From an uncultured Lachnospiraceae bacterium (GTDB lineage: Bacteria; Bacillota; Clostridia; Lachnospirales; Lachnospiraceae), in contig CAMFDG010000020.1 in NCBI GenBank assembly GCA_945949045.1, positions 1 to 37,371 of the forward strand: a stretch of DNA of 37,371 bases. Direction: 5' to 3'. Both the position numbers and the translations under genes were made by a program. This document shows, piece after piece, positions 24,884 through 33,189 of the stretch. The notes below the pieces were generated by a model that was not told the origin of the DNA, ran no database searches, and saw nothing but the letters and a program-made list of their open reading frames with translations. Position 1 is the first letter of the stretch. The number at the start of each line of letters is the position of its first letter.

Positions 24884-26638
24884 ATGGGTATAGGGAATTT
24901 CTGCTTTATGGAATGGAACAAAACCTATCACCGTCGCAAAATCTGTGTCATTTTTGCCGGCGTTGCTCTCTGCGGGATGGTGTTGCTTGGACGATTGGTA
25001 TATCTTATGCTTTTCCGCGGAGATTATTACTCCGGTCTGGCCACAGAATTACAGCAGAGAGAAAGAAAAATCAAGGCGGCAAGGGGAAAAATCCTGGACA
25101 GAAACGGCAAGGTGCTGGCAGGAAATAAATCCGTCTGTACCATTTCCGTGATCCATAACCAGATCAGGGAGCCGGAAAAAGTGATTCAAATGCTGGTGAA
25201 GGAGCTGGGACTGTCGGAGGAGAGTGTCAGAAAGCGGGTAGAAAAGCGCACTTCCATTGAGAAGATTAAAAGTAATGTGGATAAACAGATTGGAAACAGG
25301 ATCCTTTCTTACGGCTATGACGGGGTCAAGGTGGATGAGGATTACAAGAGGGATTATCCTTTTGATGATCTGGCCTCCAAGGTGTTAGGCTTTACCGGCG
25401 GTGACAATCAGGGCATTATCGGTCTGGAAAGCATTTACGATGAAAAGCTGGAGGGGGAGAACGGCCTGATTCTGACGACAACGGACGCCAGAGGCGTTGA
25501 GGCCGAGAATATTGGCGAGGAGCGGAAGGAACCGGTGGCCGGCAATAATCTTCGTATCACCATGGATGAAAACATCCAGCAGTTTGCCCAGCAGGCGGCA
25601 GCAAAGGCCTACATTCAAAAGGAGGCCGATTCCGTCAGCGTCATTGTGATGAATCCCTCCAACGGGGAACTGTACGCCATGGTAGATTACCCGGAATTTA
25701 ACCTGAATGATCCCTTTACCCTGACGGATGTTTTTCTGGAGGGGGAGGAGGAAGAAAACGCAGAGGGCGATGATCAGGATGCCCTAAACCGGATGTGGAG
25801 AAATCACTGTATCAACGATACCTATGAGCCGGGTTCCACCTTTAAGGTGATCACCGCCACGGCGGCATTAGAGGAGCATGTGGTATCCTTAGAGGACAGT
25901 TTTTACTGTCCCGGCTACATTGTGGTGGAAGACCGCCGGATCCGCTGCCACAAGACTACGGGTCACGGGGCGGAAACCTTCGTGCAGGGAATCGAAAATT
26001 CCTGCAACCCGGTTTTTATCAATGTGGGGTTAAGAATTGGTGCAGACCGGTTTTATGATTATTTTGAGCAGTTTGGACTTTTACAGAAGACAGGAATCGA
26101 TCTGCCGGGAGAAGCATCCACAATCATGCACAAGAGGGAAAATATCGGACTTGTGGAGCTGGCTACCATGTCCTTCGGGCAGTCCTTCCAGATTACACCG
26201 ATCCAGCTGGCGGCGACGGTGTCCTCCATCATCAACGGGGGCAATCGCATTACGCCCCACTTTGGCATGCAGGTGGAGGACGCTGAGGGCAATGTGGTTG
26301 AAAAGCTGACTTATGAGACGAGGGAGGGAATCTGCAGTGAAGAGACCTCAGAGACCATGCGTTATCTGCTGGAAAAGGTTGTCTCTGAGGGCGGTGGAAA
26401 CAAGGCTGCCATTGAGGGCTGCCGGATCGGCGGCAAGACGGCAACCTCCCAGACACTGCCCAGATCGGCAAACCGCTACATATCCTCTTTTTTGGGATTT
26501 GCGCCGGCAGACGATCCACAGGTGCTGGTGCTGGTGATCATCCGTAATCCCTCGGGGGTGTATTACGGCGGAACCATTGCTGCCCCGGTGGCAAAGGAAA
26601 TCTTTGAAAACATCCTGCCCTATCTTGAATTGAAATAG
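24884..26638 (+). CDS. Second class B penicillin-binding protein, KTA variant
   Basis: A 584-residue transpeptidase with an N-terminal membrane helix (about residues 22-41), a dimerisation domain (ARGKILDRNGKVLAGN) and a catalytic domain. Motifs are Ser318-Thr-Phe-Lys321 (EPGSTFKVITA) and Ser373-Cys-Asn375. The third motif is Lys518-Thr-Ala520 (GGKTATSQ), where class B PBPs normally have KTG. The start is uncertain: ATG 24884 has a close AGGA, while ATG 24908 has a weak site. It is a paralogue of the preceding PBP, ends bare after the catalytic domain and lacks PASTA. One of the two is probably the vegetative FtsI and the other a sporulation SpoVD-like enzyme; sequence alone does not say which. 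Confidence 0.9.
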   Translation: MGIGNFCFMEWNKTYHRRKICVIFAGVALCGMVLLGRLVYLMLFRGDYYSGLATELQQRERKIKAARGKILDRNGKVLAGNKSVCTISVIHNQIREPEKVIQMLVKELGLSEESVRKRVEKRTSIEKIKSNVDKQIGNRILSYGYDGVKVDEDYKRDYPFDDLASKVLGFTGGDNQGIIGLESIYDEKLEGENGLILTTTDARGVEAENIGEERKEPVAGNNLRITMDENIQQFAQQAAAKAYIQKEADSVSVIVMNPSNGELYAMVDYPEFNLNDPFTLTDVFLEGEEEENAEGDDQDALNRMWRNHCINDTYEPGSTFKVITATAALEEHVVSLEDSFYCPGYIVVEDRRIRCHKTTGHGAETFVQGIENSCNPVFINVGLRIGADRFYDYFEQFGLLQKTGIDLPGEASTIMHKRENIGLVELATMSFGQSFQITPIQLAATVSSIINGGNRITPHFGMQVEDAEGNVVEKLTYETREGICSEETSETMRYLLEKVVSEGGGNKAAIEGCRIGGKTATSQTLPRSANRYISSFLGFAPADDPQVLVLVIIRNPSGVYYGGTIAAPVAKEIFENILPYLELK

Positions 26639-26694
26639 TAAATAACGTATACTGTTTTGTGATAAAGTGTTAGAAACGGAGGTCAAAGGATCAG

Positions 26695-28056
26695 ATGAAG
26701 ATAGAAGATAAGAAGGTTCTTGTGGTTGGCACCGGCGTCAGCGGCATTGCGGCAGCAGAACTTCTGCTGGACAAAAAGGTGCCGGTTGTGCTCTACGACG
26801 GTAATCCGGACCTGGACCTTAAGAAGCTGTATGAGAAGGAGCCACAGCTTTCCGGTGTTCCGGTGATCCTGGGGGAACTGAAGGAAGAGCAGATGCGGGA
26901 TTTTGGCGTAGCTGTGTTAAGCCCGGGGGTGCCTACGGATCTGCCGATGGTGGAGAAGCTGCGGGCACAGAATGTGGCTGTCTGGGGCGAAATCGAGCTG
27001 GCTTATTATTTTGGAAAGGGGCGCGTCATTGCCATTACAGGAACGAATGGCAAGACAACGACCACGGCTCTCACCGGTGAGATCATGAAGAATTATTTTC
27101 AGGATGTGCGGGTAGTGGGAAATATCGGAATTCCCTATACCTCTGAGGCGGCCACGATGACGGAGGATACCGTTACGGTGGCGGAGATCAGCAGTTTTCA
27201 GCTGGAAACCATCCATGAATTCTGTCCGCAGGTATCGGCGATCTTAAACATCACGCCGGATCACCTGAACCGTCATCACACCATGGAATGCTATATTGAG
27301 ACCAAGGAGCGGATCACGGAAAACCAGACGAAGGATCAGGTCTGTGTCCTGAATTATGAGGACCCGGTGCTTCGGGAATTCGGGGAGAAGGCTCCGGCCA
27401 CGGTGGTATTTTTCAGCAGTGCGAGAGTGCTGAAGAACGGACTGTATTTACAGGGGGAGGACATCTGTTACGCCCATGAGGGAATGATTGAAAAGGTAAT
27501 CAACGTGAATGAACTGAACCTTCTGGGGCGGCACAATTATGAGAATGTCATGGCGGCGGTGGCCATGAGCTTAAGCTTTGGTGTGCCCATGGAAAAAATC
27601 GTGGAGGTTCTTAAGCGCTTTCAGGCAGTGGAGCACCGGATCGAGTACGTGACGGAAAAACGCGGCGTCCGTTATTACAATGATTCCAAGGGGACCAATC
27701 CGGATGCGGCGATCCAGGGAATCCGCGCCATGAATCGTCCCACCTGGCTGATCGGCGGCGGCTATGATAAGCAGTCGGAGTATGACGAGTGGATCGAGGC
27801 CTTTGACGGAAAGGTAAAGGGGCTGGTTCTGATCGGCCAGACAGCGGATAAGATCGAGGCCTGTGCTCACCGCCACGGCTTTATGGATACCGTGAAGTCT
27901 GGTACCTTTGAGGAGGCGGTGAACTACTGCTATGAGCATGCGCTTCCCGGAGATGCGGTGCTGCTGTCACCGGCCTGTGCCAGCTGGGGAATGTTCAAAA
28001 ACTACGAAGAGCGGGGCAGGATATTTAAGGATATTGTTCGAGGGTTAAAGGAGTAA
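26695..28056 (+). CDS. murD: UDP-N-acetylmuramoyl-L-alanine--D-glutamate ligase
   Basis: A 453-residue cytosolic Mur ligase that adds D-Glu to UDP-MurNAc-L-Ala with ATP. An N-terminal UDP-binding Rossmann domain (VLVVGTGVSGIAAAELLL) is followed by the ATP P-loop GTNGKTT (residues 116-122), the central domain (NITPDHLNRHHTMECY) and the C-terminal domain (YYNDSKGTNPDAA, then LLSPACASWGMFKNYEERG). Complete. The ribosome site GGAGG precedes ATG 26695. mraY and murF, which usually lie before murD, are absent from this cluster. Confidence 0.97.
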   Translation: MKIEDKKVLVVGTGVSGIAAAELLLDKKVPVVLYDGNPDLDLKKLYEKEPQLSGVPVILGELKEEQMRDFGVAVLSPGVPTDLPMVEKLRAQNVAVWGEIELAYYFGKGRVIAITGTNGKTTTTALTGEIMKNYFQDVRVVGNIGIPYTSEAATMTEDTVTVAEISSFQLETIHEFCPQVSAILNITPDHLNRHHTMECYIETKERITENQTKDQVCVLNYEDPVLREFGEKAPATVVFFSSARVLKNGLYLQGEDICYAHEGMIEKVINVNELNLLGRHNYENVMAAVAMSLSFGVPMEKIVEVLKRFQAVEHRIEYVTEKRGVRYYNDSKGTNPDAAIQGIRAMNRPTWLIGGGYDKQSEYDEWIEAFDGKVKGLVLIGQTADKIEACAHRHGFMDTVKSGTFEEAVNYCYEHALPGDAVLLSPACASWGMFKNYEERGRIFKDIVRGLKE

Positions 28057-28062
28057 TCATTC

Positions 28063-29202
28063 GTGTCGAAACAGAAAAGTAGACAAAAGGGAACTGCATA
28101 TTTTGATTATAATCTGCTTTTTATCATTATTTTTCTGCTGTGCTTCGGGCTGGTGATGCTGTATAGCTCCAGCTCCTACACATCGGCCAACAAGTACGGA
28201 GACAGCGCACATTATTTAAAACTGCAGGTGAGAAACATTCTGGTGGGAATGTTTCCGATGATTCTGCTGGCCAGAGTTGACTATCGCATCTGGCGGAAGC
28301 TGGGAGGCTTTGCCTATCTGGTTTCCTTCCTGCTCTGCGTACTGGTCATGCTGCCCATCCCGGGGCTGGTCAGAAGCTCCCATGGACAGTCCCGGTGGCT
28401 CAATCTCGGTCCCTTCAGCTTTCAGCCTTCGGAGCTTGCAAAGCTGGCGGTCATTATCTTTCTTGCGATGCTGATCGAGAAGATTCCAAAGAAGCTGGAT
28501 AAATTCACCAGTCTCCTTAAGGTGGGGCTTCTTTTGATCCCGCTATTGGGAGTGGTTGCCTACAGCAATCTGAGTACGGCGGTCATTATCTTCGGTATCG
28601 CCGTGTGCATGCTGTTTGTGGCAAGCCCCAAGTATGGACAGTTTATTATTGTGGGAATCTTAGGCGTGGCTTTTGTGATCGCTTTTATCTTTCTGGCCAG
28701 CTACCGAAGCACCCGTGTGGATGCATGGCGGCACCCGGAGACCGCGGGAGATGCAGGTTTCCAGACCCTGATGGGATTGTATGCCATCGGTTCCGGCAAG
28801 CTGTTCGGCAAGGGCCTGGGGCAGAGTCTGCAGAAGATGGGAAATGTCCCGGAGGCGCAGAATGATATGATCTTTTCCATCATCTGTGAGGAGCTGGGAC
28901 TGTTCGGTGCAGTCTGCGTGATCCTGCTGTTCATCCTTCTTCTCTGGAGAATGATGATCATTGCCAACAATGCGAGGGATCTCTACGGGGCACTTCTGGT
29001 GAGTGGCATTATGTCCCACATTGCCATTCAGGTAATTTTAAACATTGCGGTTGTAACAAATACGATTCCAAATACCGGAGTCATTCTTCCTTTCATCAGC
29101 TACGGAGGAACCTCTTTAGTCTTTCTCATGGGAGAGATGGGGCTGGTCTTAAGCGTGTCCCGGGGGATTCGGCTGGAATCCATGAAACAGGGTGAAACAT
29201 GA
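28063..29202 (+). CDS. ftsW: FtsW/SpoVE-type lipid II glycosyltransferase (SEDS)
   Basis: A 379-residue SEDS-family membrane protein with about ten membrane helices that polymerises lipid II with a class B PBP partner. Conserved features are GLVMLYSSSSYTS near the N-terminus, SRWLNLGPFSFQPSELAK in the second third, and FISYGGTSLVFLMGEMGLVLSV near the end. The start is GTG at 28063 with AAAGGAG about 9 nt upstream; the gap to murD is 6 bp. It overlaps divIB by 4 bp (ATGA). Position in the dcw cluster favours FtsW or SpoVE over RodA. Confidence 0.94.
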   Translation: MSKQKSRQKGTAYFDYNLLFIIIFLLCFGLVMLYSSSSYTSANKYGDSAHYLKLQVRNILVGMFPMILLARVDYRIWRKLGGFAYLVSFLLCVLVMLPIPGLVRSSHGQSRWLNLGPFSFQPSELAKLAVIIFLAMLIEKIPKKLDKFTSLLKVGLLLIPLLGVVAYSNLSTAVIIFGIAVCMLFVASPKYGQFIIVGILGVAFVIAFIFLASYRSTRVDAWRHPETAGDAGFQTLMGLYAIGSGKLFGKGLGQSLQKMGNVPEAQNDMIFSIICEELGLFGAVCVILLFILLLWRMMIIANNARDLYGALLVSGIMSHIAIQVILNIAVVTNTIPNTGVILPFISYGGTSLVFLMGEMGLVLSVSRGIRLESMKQGET

Positions 29203-29972
29203 TCAGAGAAGAACGAAAAAAAGCAAAACGAAGAAAGTCCATTCTGGGAACAATTGTTGGAATTATTCTTTTTCTGGCGCTGGCGTTTCTCATTGTGGTC
29301 AAGGTGTTCTGTGTCAAGAACATCGTGGTGGAGGGAAATAAGCTCTACGATGCCTCCGTGATTGAAAAGGCAGTGTTGAATGACAAGTATTCCTGGAATT
29401 CCCTGTATGTGGTCATGAAATACAAGTTTGTGGATACTAAGGAGATTCCCTTCATCGATACCATGGAAATCAGCTTAGAGAGTCCTACGACTCTTCATAT
29501 TAAGGTCTATGAGAAGGGCATGATGGGGTATCTCTATATCCCCTCCATCAGCGAGAATGCCTATTTCGATAAAAACGGGCTGGTGGTGGAGACCTCTAAG
29601 GAGGAAATTGACGGAATCCCGCAAATCTGCGGAATTGACTGTGATAAGGTTGTTTTGTACGAAAAGCTTCCGGTTGACAAACAGAGACTTCGGGAGATTC
29701 TGACGCTGACCCAGGCTTTAAAGCGTAATAAGCTGCTTCCGGATTCCATTACCTTCGGGGTGGAAAACGAGCCGGAGCTTGCCTACGGTGATATCCATGT
29801 GCTGATGGGCCCCATGGAGCTTCTGACCCAGAAGGTGGAGCGCCTGGCGAAGATCAAGCCGGAGCTTACCGGCATGAAGGGGACACTACATTTAGAAAAT
29901 TGGACGGAAGAAACAACAAATATTGTGTTTGACCGGAAGGACATTGGGAAAAAAGATAACAAAAAATCATAA
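29199..29972 (+). CDS. Cell division protein DivIB/FtsQ
   Basis: A 257-residue bitopic protein with a basic cytoplasmic N-terminus, one membrane helix (ILGTIVGIILFLALAFLIVV, about residues 15-35), then a POTRA domain (VFCVKNIVVEGNKLYDASVIEKA) and a FtsQ/DivIB beta domain. It belongs to the FtsL-DivIC-DivIB divisome subcomplex. Start ATG overlaps the ftsW stop (ATGA). The product ends in a Lys/Asp-rich tail. A roughly 230-bp gap with promoter and hairpin signals separates it from ftsZ. Confidence 0.9.
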   Translation: MIREERKKAKRRKSILGTIVGIILFLALAFLIVVKVFCVKNIVVEGNKLYDASVIEKAVLNDKYSWNSLYVVMKYKFVDTKEIPFIDTMEISLESPTTLHIKVYEKGMMGYLYIPSISENAYFDKNGLVVETSKEEIDGIPQICGIDCDKVVLYEKLPVDKQRLREILTLTQALKRNKLLPDSITFGVENEPELAYGDIHVLMGPMELLTQKVERLAKIKPELTGMKGTLHLENWTEETTNIVFDRKDIGKKDNKKS

Positions 29973-29979
29973 TTTTCTG

Positions 29980-30047
29980 TTGATTATTTATAAGAAAAAT
30001 TATATTATAGTTTATATGGATATTCATGAAACATTTTTTATGTTTCA
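29980..30047 (+). promoter_or_regulatory. ftsZ promoter and adjacent palindrome
   Basis: TTGATT at 29980-29985, 17-bp spacer, TATTAT at 30003-30008. Downstream, TGAAACAT (30027-30034) and ATGTTTCA (30040-30047) form a perfect 8-bp inverted repeat around TTTTT, placed like an operator or a leader hairpin. Further on, CAGTTCCC (near 30104) can pair with GGGAAACTG (near 30157), suggesting more structure in the leader. Confidence 0.5.
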
Positions 30048-30203
30048 CGGATTACATACAATATATCACTTTTTTATATGAAAATGAGAACTTAGATCGA
30101 GGAGCAGTTCCCGGTGGCGAGGATTGTTAACACCTTGTAAAATGCCGTTACAGAGGGGAAACTGTCAGAATAGAATAATTGGTTGAATAGAGGAGGAAGA
30201 ACC

Positions 30204-31421
30204 ATGCTGGAAATTCGCACACAGGAGACAGATACAAGTGCCAAGATTATTGTTATCGGTGTAGGCGGCGCCGGAAACAATGCTGTAAACCGCATGATTG
30301 ATGAAAATATAGGTGGAGTTGAGTTTATCGGAGTAAATACGGACAAGCAGGCCCTGCAGTTGTGCAAGGCACCATCGCTGATCCAGATCGGTGAGAAGCT
30401 GACCAAGGGACTCGGGGCCGGTGCACAGCCGGAGATCGGTGAGAAGGCTGCTGAGGAGAGTGCGGAGGAGTTAGCTTCCGCGGTGAAGGGGGCCGATATG
30501 GTGTTTGTCACCTGTGGAATGGGTGGCGGTACCGGTACCGGTGCAGCTCCGGTAGTTGCCAAGATTGCGAAGGAACAGGGAATCTTAACGGTTGGTGTTG
30601 TGACAAAGCCTTTCAAATTCGAGGCGAAGAAACGTATGATCAACGCGGTATCCGGTATTGAGAAGCTCAAGGAGAGTGTGGATACCCTGATTGTCATCCC
30701 TAATGACAAGCTTCTTGAGATCGTAGATCGCCGTACCTCTATGCCGGATGCGTTAAAGAAGGCGGATGAGGTTCTGCAGCAGGCTGTACAGGGAATTACA
30801 GACCTGATCAATCTGCCGGCTTTGATCAATCTGGATTTCGCAGATGTTCAGACAGTTATGAAGGACAAGGGTATGGCACACATCGGTATCGGCAGTGCCA
30901 AGGGTGATGAGAAGGCCATTGAGGCAGTGAAGCTTGCGGTCGCATCTCCGCTTCTGGAGACTACGATCAATGGTGCATCCCATGTCATTATCAATATTTC
31001 CGGAGATATTTCTCTTATGGATGCCAACGACGCTGCAAGCTACGTACAGGATCTTGCAGGGGATGATGCCAACATTATCTTCGGTGCCAAGTATGACGAG
31101 ACGATGACCGATGAGGCAACCATTACGGTGATCGCCACAGGTCTTGAGGACGTGAACAAGCAGCAGGCACCGGTTCAGACACCGACCGGCATCGGCGGAC
31201 GCATGGTTTATCCGAACACTGCATCAGCTGTGAGAAATGCCACCACGACAGGAATTGCAAGTTTTGCAAATACAAACCAGACAACAGCCAGACCGGCGAC
31301 TCCAAAGCCGGCACCGACAGCCTCCTCCTATTCCGGGATTCAGAGACCACCGAAGCCGGAGAGCACGGTAAAGCCTGTTGAGATCAATATTCCGGATTTC
31401 CTGAAAAACGCAAAGAGATAG
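30204..31421 (+). CDS. ftsZ: Cell division GTPase FtsZ
   Basis: A 405-residue tubulin-like GTPase that assembles the Z-ring at midcell and, in sporulation, at the polar septum. The N-terminal nucleotide-binding strand is [17 protein letters not shown], the tubulin signature GGGTGTG is at residues 107-113, and the catalytic T7 loop is [12 protein letters not shown] Thr/Pro/Ala-rich linker leads to a C-terminal peptide ([11 protein letters not shown]) of the kind that binds FtsA, SepF or ZapA partners. The ATG at 30204 with AGGAGG 7 nt upstream is chosen over the TTG at 30183. ftsA is not adjacent. Likely transcribed from its own promoter as well as by read-through from divIB. Confidence 0.98.
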   Translation: MLEIRTQETDTSAKIIVIGVGGAGNNAVNRMIDENIGGVEFIGVNTDKQALQLCKAPSLIQIGEKLTKGLGAGAQPEIGEKAAEESAEELASAVKGADMVFVTCGMGGGTGTGAAPVVAKIAKEQGILTVGVVTKPFKFEAKKRMINAVSGIEKLKESVDTLIVIPNDKLLEIVDRRTSMPDALKKADEVLQQAVQGITDLINLPALINLDFADVQTVMKDKGMAHIGIGSAKGDEKAIEAVKLAVASPLLETTINGASHVIINISGDISLMDANDAASYVQDLAGDDANIIFGAKYDETMTDEATITVIATGLEDVNKQQAPVQTPTGIGGRMVYPNTASAVRNATTTGIASFANTNQTTARPATPKPAPTASSYSGIQRPPKPESTVKPVEINIPDFLKNAKR

Positions 31422-31429
31422 AAATAGTC

Positions 31430-31436
31430 TGTCGAA
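31430..31436 (+). promoter_or_regulatory. Spo0A box upstream of spoIIGA
   Basis: TGTCGAA at 31430-31436 matches the core 0A box exactly. It lies about 40 bp before the putative -35 element of spoIIGA and just after the ftsZ stop codon. In Bacillus the spoIIG promoter is activated by phosphorylated Spo0A at such boxes. Confidence 0.6.
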
Positions 31437-31459
31437 TCCGGACAATAATTTTTGAATTA

Positions 31460-31522
31460 CAACCTCCTGTTTTTGCCAAAATACAGCGGAACTGTATTTT
31501 ATAATGGCAAAAGCAGGAGGTG
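31460..31522 (+). other. 25-bp inverted repeat burying the spoIIGA ribosome site
   Basis: Bases 31462-31477 (ACCTCCTGTTTTTGCC) pair with 31506-31521, which include AGGAGG, with a single T-G wobble. AAAATACAG (31478-31486) pairs with CTGTATTTT (31492-31500) around CGGAA. The only interruption is a 5-nt bulge, ATAAT (31501-31505). The full Shine-Dalgarno of spoIIGA is inside the right arm. In RNA reading through from ftsZ it would be fully double-stranded. Confidence 0.85.
31473..31505 (+). promoter_or_regulatory. Putative spoIIG promoter with long spacer
   Basis: TTGCCA at 31473-31478 and a consensus TATAAT at 31500-31505 are 21 bp apart. An over-long spacer is a known feature of the Bacillus spoIIG promoter, which needs Spo0A. 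A transcript start near 31512 would omit the left arm of the inverted repeat and leave the ribosome site free. Confidence 0.5.
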
Positions 31523-32344
31523 ATTTTTATTTATGTATTCTATGTGGATGTGTTCCTAGTTCAAAATTTTCTAATGAATCTGATTATTCTATCCCTTACC
31601 TGTGTGTTTTGGAAACGCTCTGTGAAATGGATGAAGCTTCGAATGGTATTTGCCGGGCTGATGGGGGCAGTACTGTCTGCCCTTTGCCTGATCGGATTGA
31701 AAACCTACCGGGGTACGATGGCCGTTATGGCCTTTTTTATTGTGCCGGCGATGCTGATTTTGGCCTTTGGCTGGCCCGGAGGACGGCAGTTTGTGTTTTG
31801 CGTGGGAACGAGCCTGCTGTCGGCGGTTATCTTAAATGGCGTGGCCCTTGCCTTTTACAATCTGACCGGAATCAAAACGATGCATTTATATGTCAGTATT
31901 GTAGTTCTTTTTGCTGCCCGTTTTCTTGTGAAAAGCCTGCTGGTGTCTGTCAGCCAGCAGAAAAGACAGATGAAGGTGACGCTGACCGGGCCCGGAGGCT
32001 GTGTATCCTGTATGGGGCTGTGCGACTCCGGAAATCTGCTCTGTATCCCGGGTACAAAGGAACCGGTACATATTATATCGCCTGAGCTTTTGCGCCGGAT
32101 TGCCGGTCAGGAGGGAACAGAAAGTTTAAAAGAGGAGACGGTTGCTTTCCGGGCCCTTGGAACAGGAGAAGGAAGCCTGAAGGTGTATCAGATTGGGGCG
32201 CTTCAGGTAAGTCAGGGGAAATGCTGCTGTCATATGAAACCGGCCTGGGTAGGCTGTGGAGATGAGGCCCTGATGAAGGGAAAAAGCTATCAGATCATAC
32301 TCAATGCAGCAATTATAGACGCATTGGGTGATTGCCCACCATAA
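31520..32344 (+). CDS. spoIIGA: Sigma-E processing peptidase SpoIIGA
   Basis: A membrane aspartic protease of about 270 residues that removes the pro-sequence of sigma-E in the mother cell after a forespore signal. The N-terminal half has about five membrane helices (YVFYVDVFLVQNFLMNLIIL onward). The C-terminal protease part has the catalytic DSGN motif (LCDSGNLL, Asp169) and a PAWVGCGDE region. The start is ambiguous: GTG 31520 overlaps the Shine-Dalgarno, while ATT 31529, 8 nt after GGAGG, gives (M)YVFYVDVFLVQNF and better spacing. No in-frame ATG lies nearby. sigE follows 24 bp later, as in other endospore formers. Confidence 0.88.
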   Translation: MIFIYVFYVDVFLVQNFLMNLIILSLTCVFWKRSVKWMKLRMVFAGLMGAVLSALCLIGLKTYRGTMAVMAFFIVPAMLILAFGWPGGRQFVFCVGTSLLSAVILNGVALAFYNLTGIKTMHLYVSIVVLFAARFLVKSLLVSVSQQKRQMKVTLTGPGGCVSCMGLCDSGNLLCIPGTKEPVHIISPELLRRIAGQEGTESLKEETVAFRALGTGEGSLKVYQIGALQVSQGKCCCHMKPAWVGCGDEALMKGKSYQIILNAAIIDALGDCPP

Positions 32345-32368
32345 ATTCATGGAAATGAGGAAAGAAAT

Positions 32369-33097
32369 ATGTTTGAAATCGTTGAGAAAGTGATACAGAA
32401 GATGCAGATATTTTTTGCCGAGAACGAGGTGTTTTACATAGGGGGAGCAGATGTGCTGCCGCCGCCTTTGGAAAAGGAGGAGGAAAAACAGTGCATCCTT
32501 GCCCTTTCAGAGGAAAGTGAAATGGAGGATTTTTCGCGGGAGGATGCAAGAAAAATGCTGATTGAGCATAATCTGCGGCTGGTGGTTTATCTTGCGAAGA
32601 AATTTGAAAATACCGGAATCTGTGTGGAGGACCTGATCTCTATCGGCACGATCGGACTGATCAAGGGGATCAATACCTTTAAGCCCTCCAAGAAAATTAA
32701 GCTGGCAACCTATGCGTCCCGCTGTATTGAAAACGAGATTTTAATGTATCTTCGCCGCAACAATAAAGTGAAGCTGGAGGTTTCCTTTGATGAACCATTA
32801 AATGTGGACTGGGATGGAAATGAACTGTTGCTTTCCGATATTCTGGGTACCGATGAGGATATCATATACCGCAACATGGAAAATGAGGAGGAGACCAGAC
32901 TTCTTAAGGCTGCGGTAGAAAAGCTGAATCCCAGGGAAAAACAGATCATCTGTTTGAGGTACGGTATCGGGCAGAAGGATGGCAGGGAGATGACCCAGAA
33001 GGAGGTGGCGGATCTGCTTGGGATTTCTCAGTCCTACATATCAAGACTGGAGAAAAAAATTATTATACGGCTGGGAAAGGAAATACGTAAAAATTAG
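32369..33097 (+). CDS. sigE: Sporulation sigma factor sigma-E precursor
   Basis: A 242-residue sigma-70 family factor for the early mother-cell programme. The N-terminal pro-sequence (residues 1 to about 23) ends at [14 protein letters not shown], matching the region where pro-sigma-E is cut beside Tyr in Bacillus. Region 2 ([52 protein letters not shown]) and region 4 ([13 protein letters not shown], with a helix-turn-helix at [19 protein letters not shown]) are intact. Preceded by spoIIGA, its protease, with GAGGAAAG before the ATG. Expected to be co-transcribed from the Spo0A-type promoter. Confidence 0.97.
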   Translation: MFEIVEKVIQKMQIFFAENEVFYIGGADVLPPPLEKEEEKQCILALSEESEMEDFSREDARKMLIEHNLRLVVYLAKKFENTGICVEDLISIGTIGLIKGINTFKPSKKIKLATYASRCIENEILMYLRRNNKVKLEVSFDEPLNVDWDGNELLLSDILGTDEDIIYRNMENEEETRLLKAAVEKLNPREKQIICLRYGIGQKDGREMTQKEVADLLGISQSYISRLEKKIIIRLGKEIRKN

Positions 33098-33119
33098 GTG
33101 GTGCGGTCTGCCCCTTCTA

Positions 33120-33128
33120 TGGTATAAT
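33120..33128 (+). promoter_or_regulatory. Extended -10 promoter of the metallo-hydrolase gene
   Basis: TGGTATAAT, an extended -10 element with no clear -35, lies 61 bp before the start of the beta-CASP gene. Confidence 0.5.
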
Positions 33129-33189
33129 ACGATTATCACATAGTTTCATAATAGCTAATAGGACATGGAACGGGAGAAGGGGTGTTACT

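Noticed and set aside
31504-32085. 193-codon frame overlapping spoIIGA
   Set aside because: It is a shifted frame of spoIIGA with Cys-rich nonsense composition; the true frame has membrane helices and the DSGN motif.
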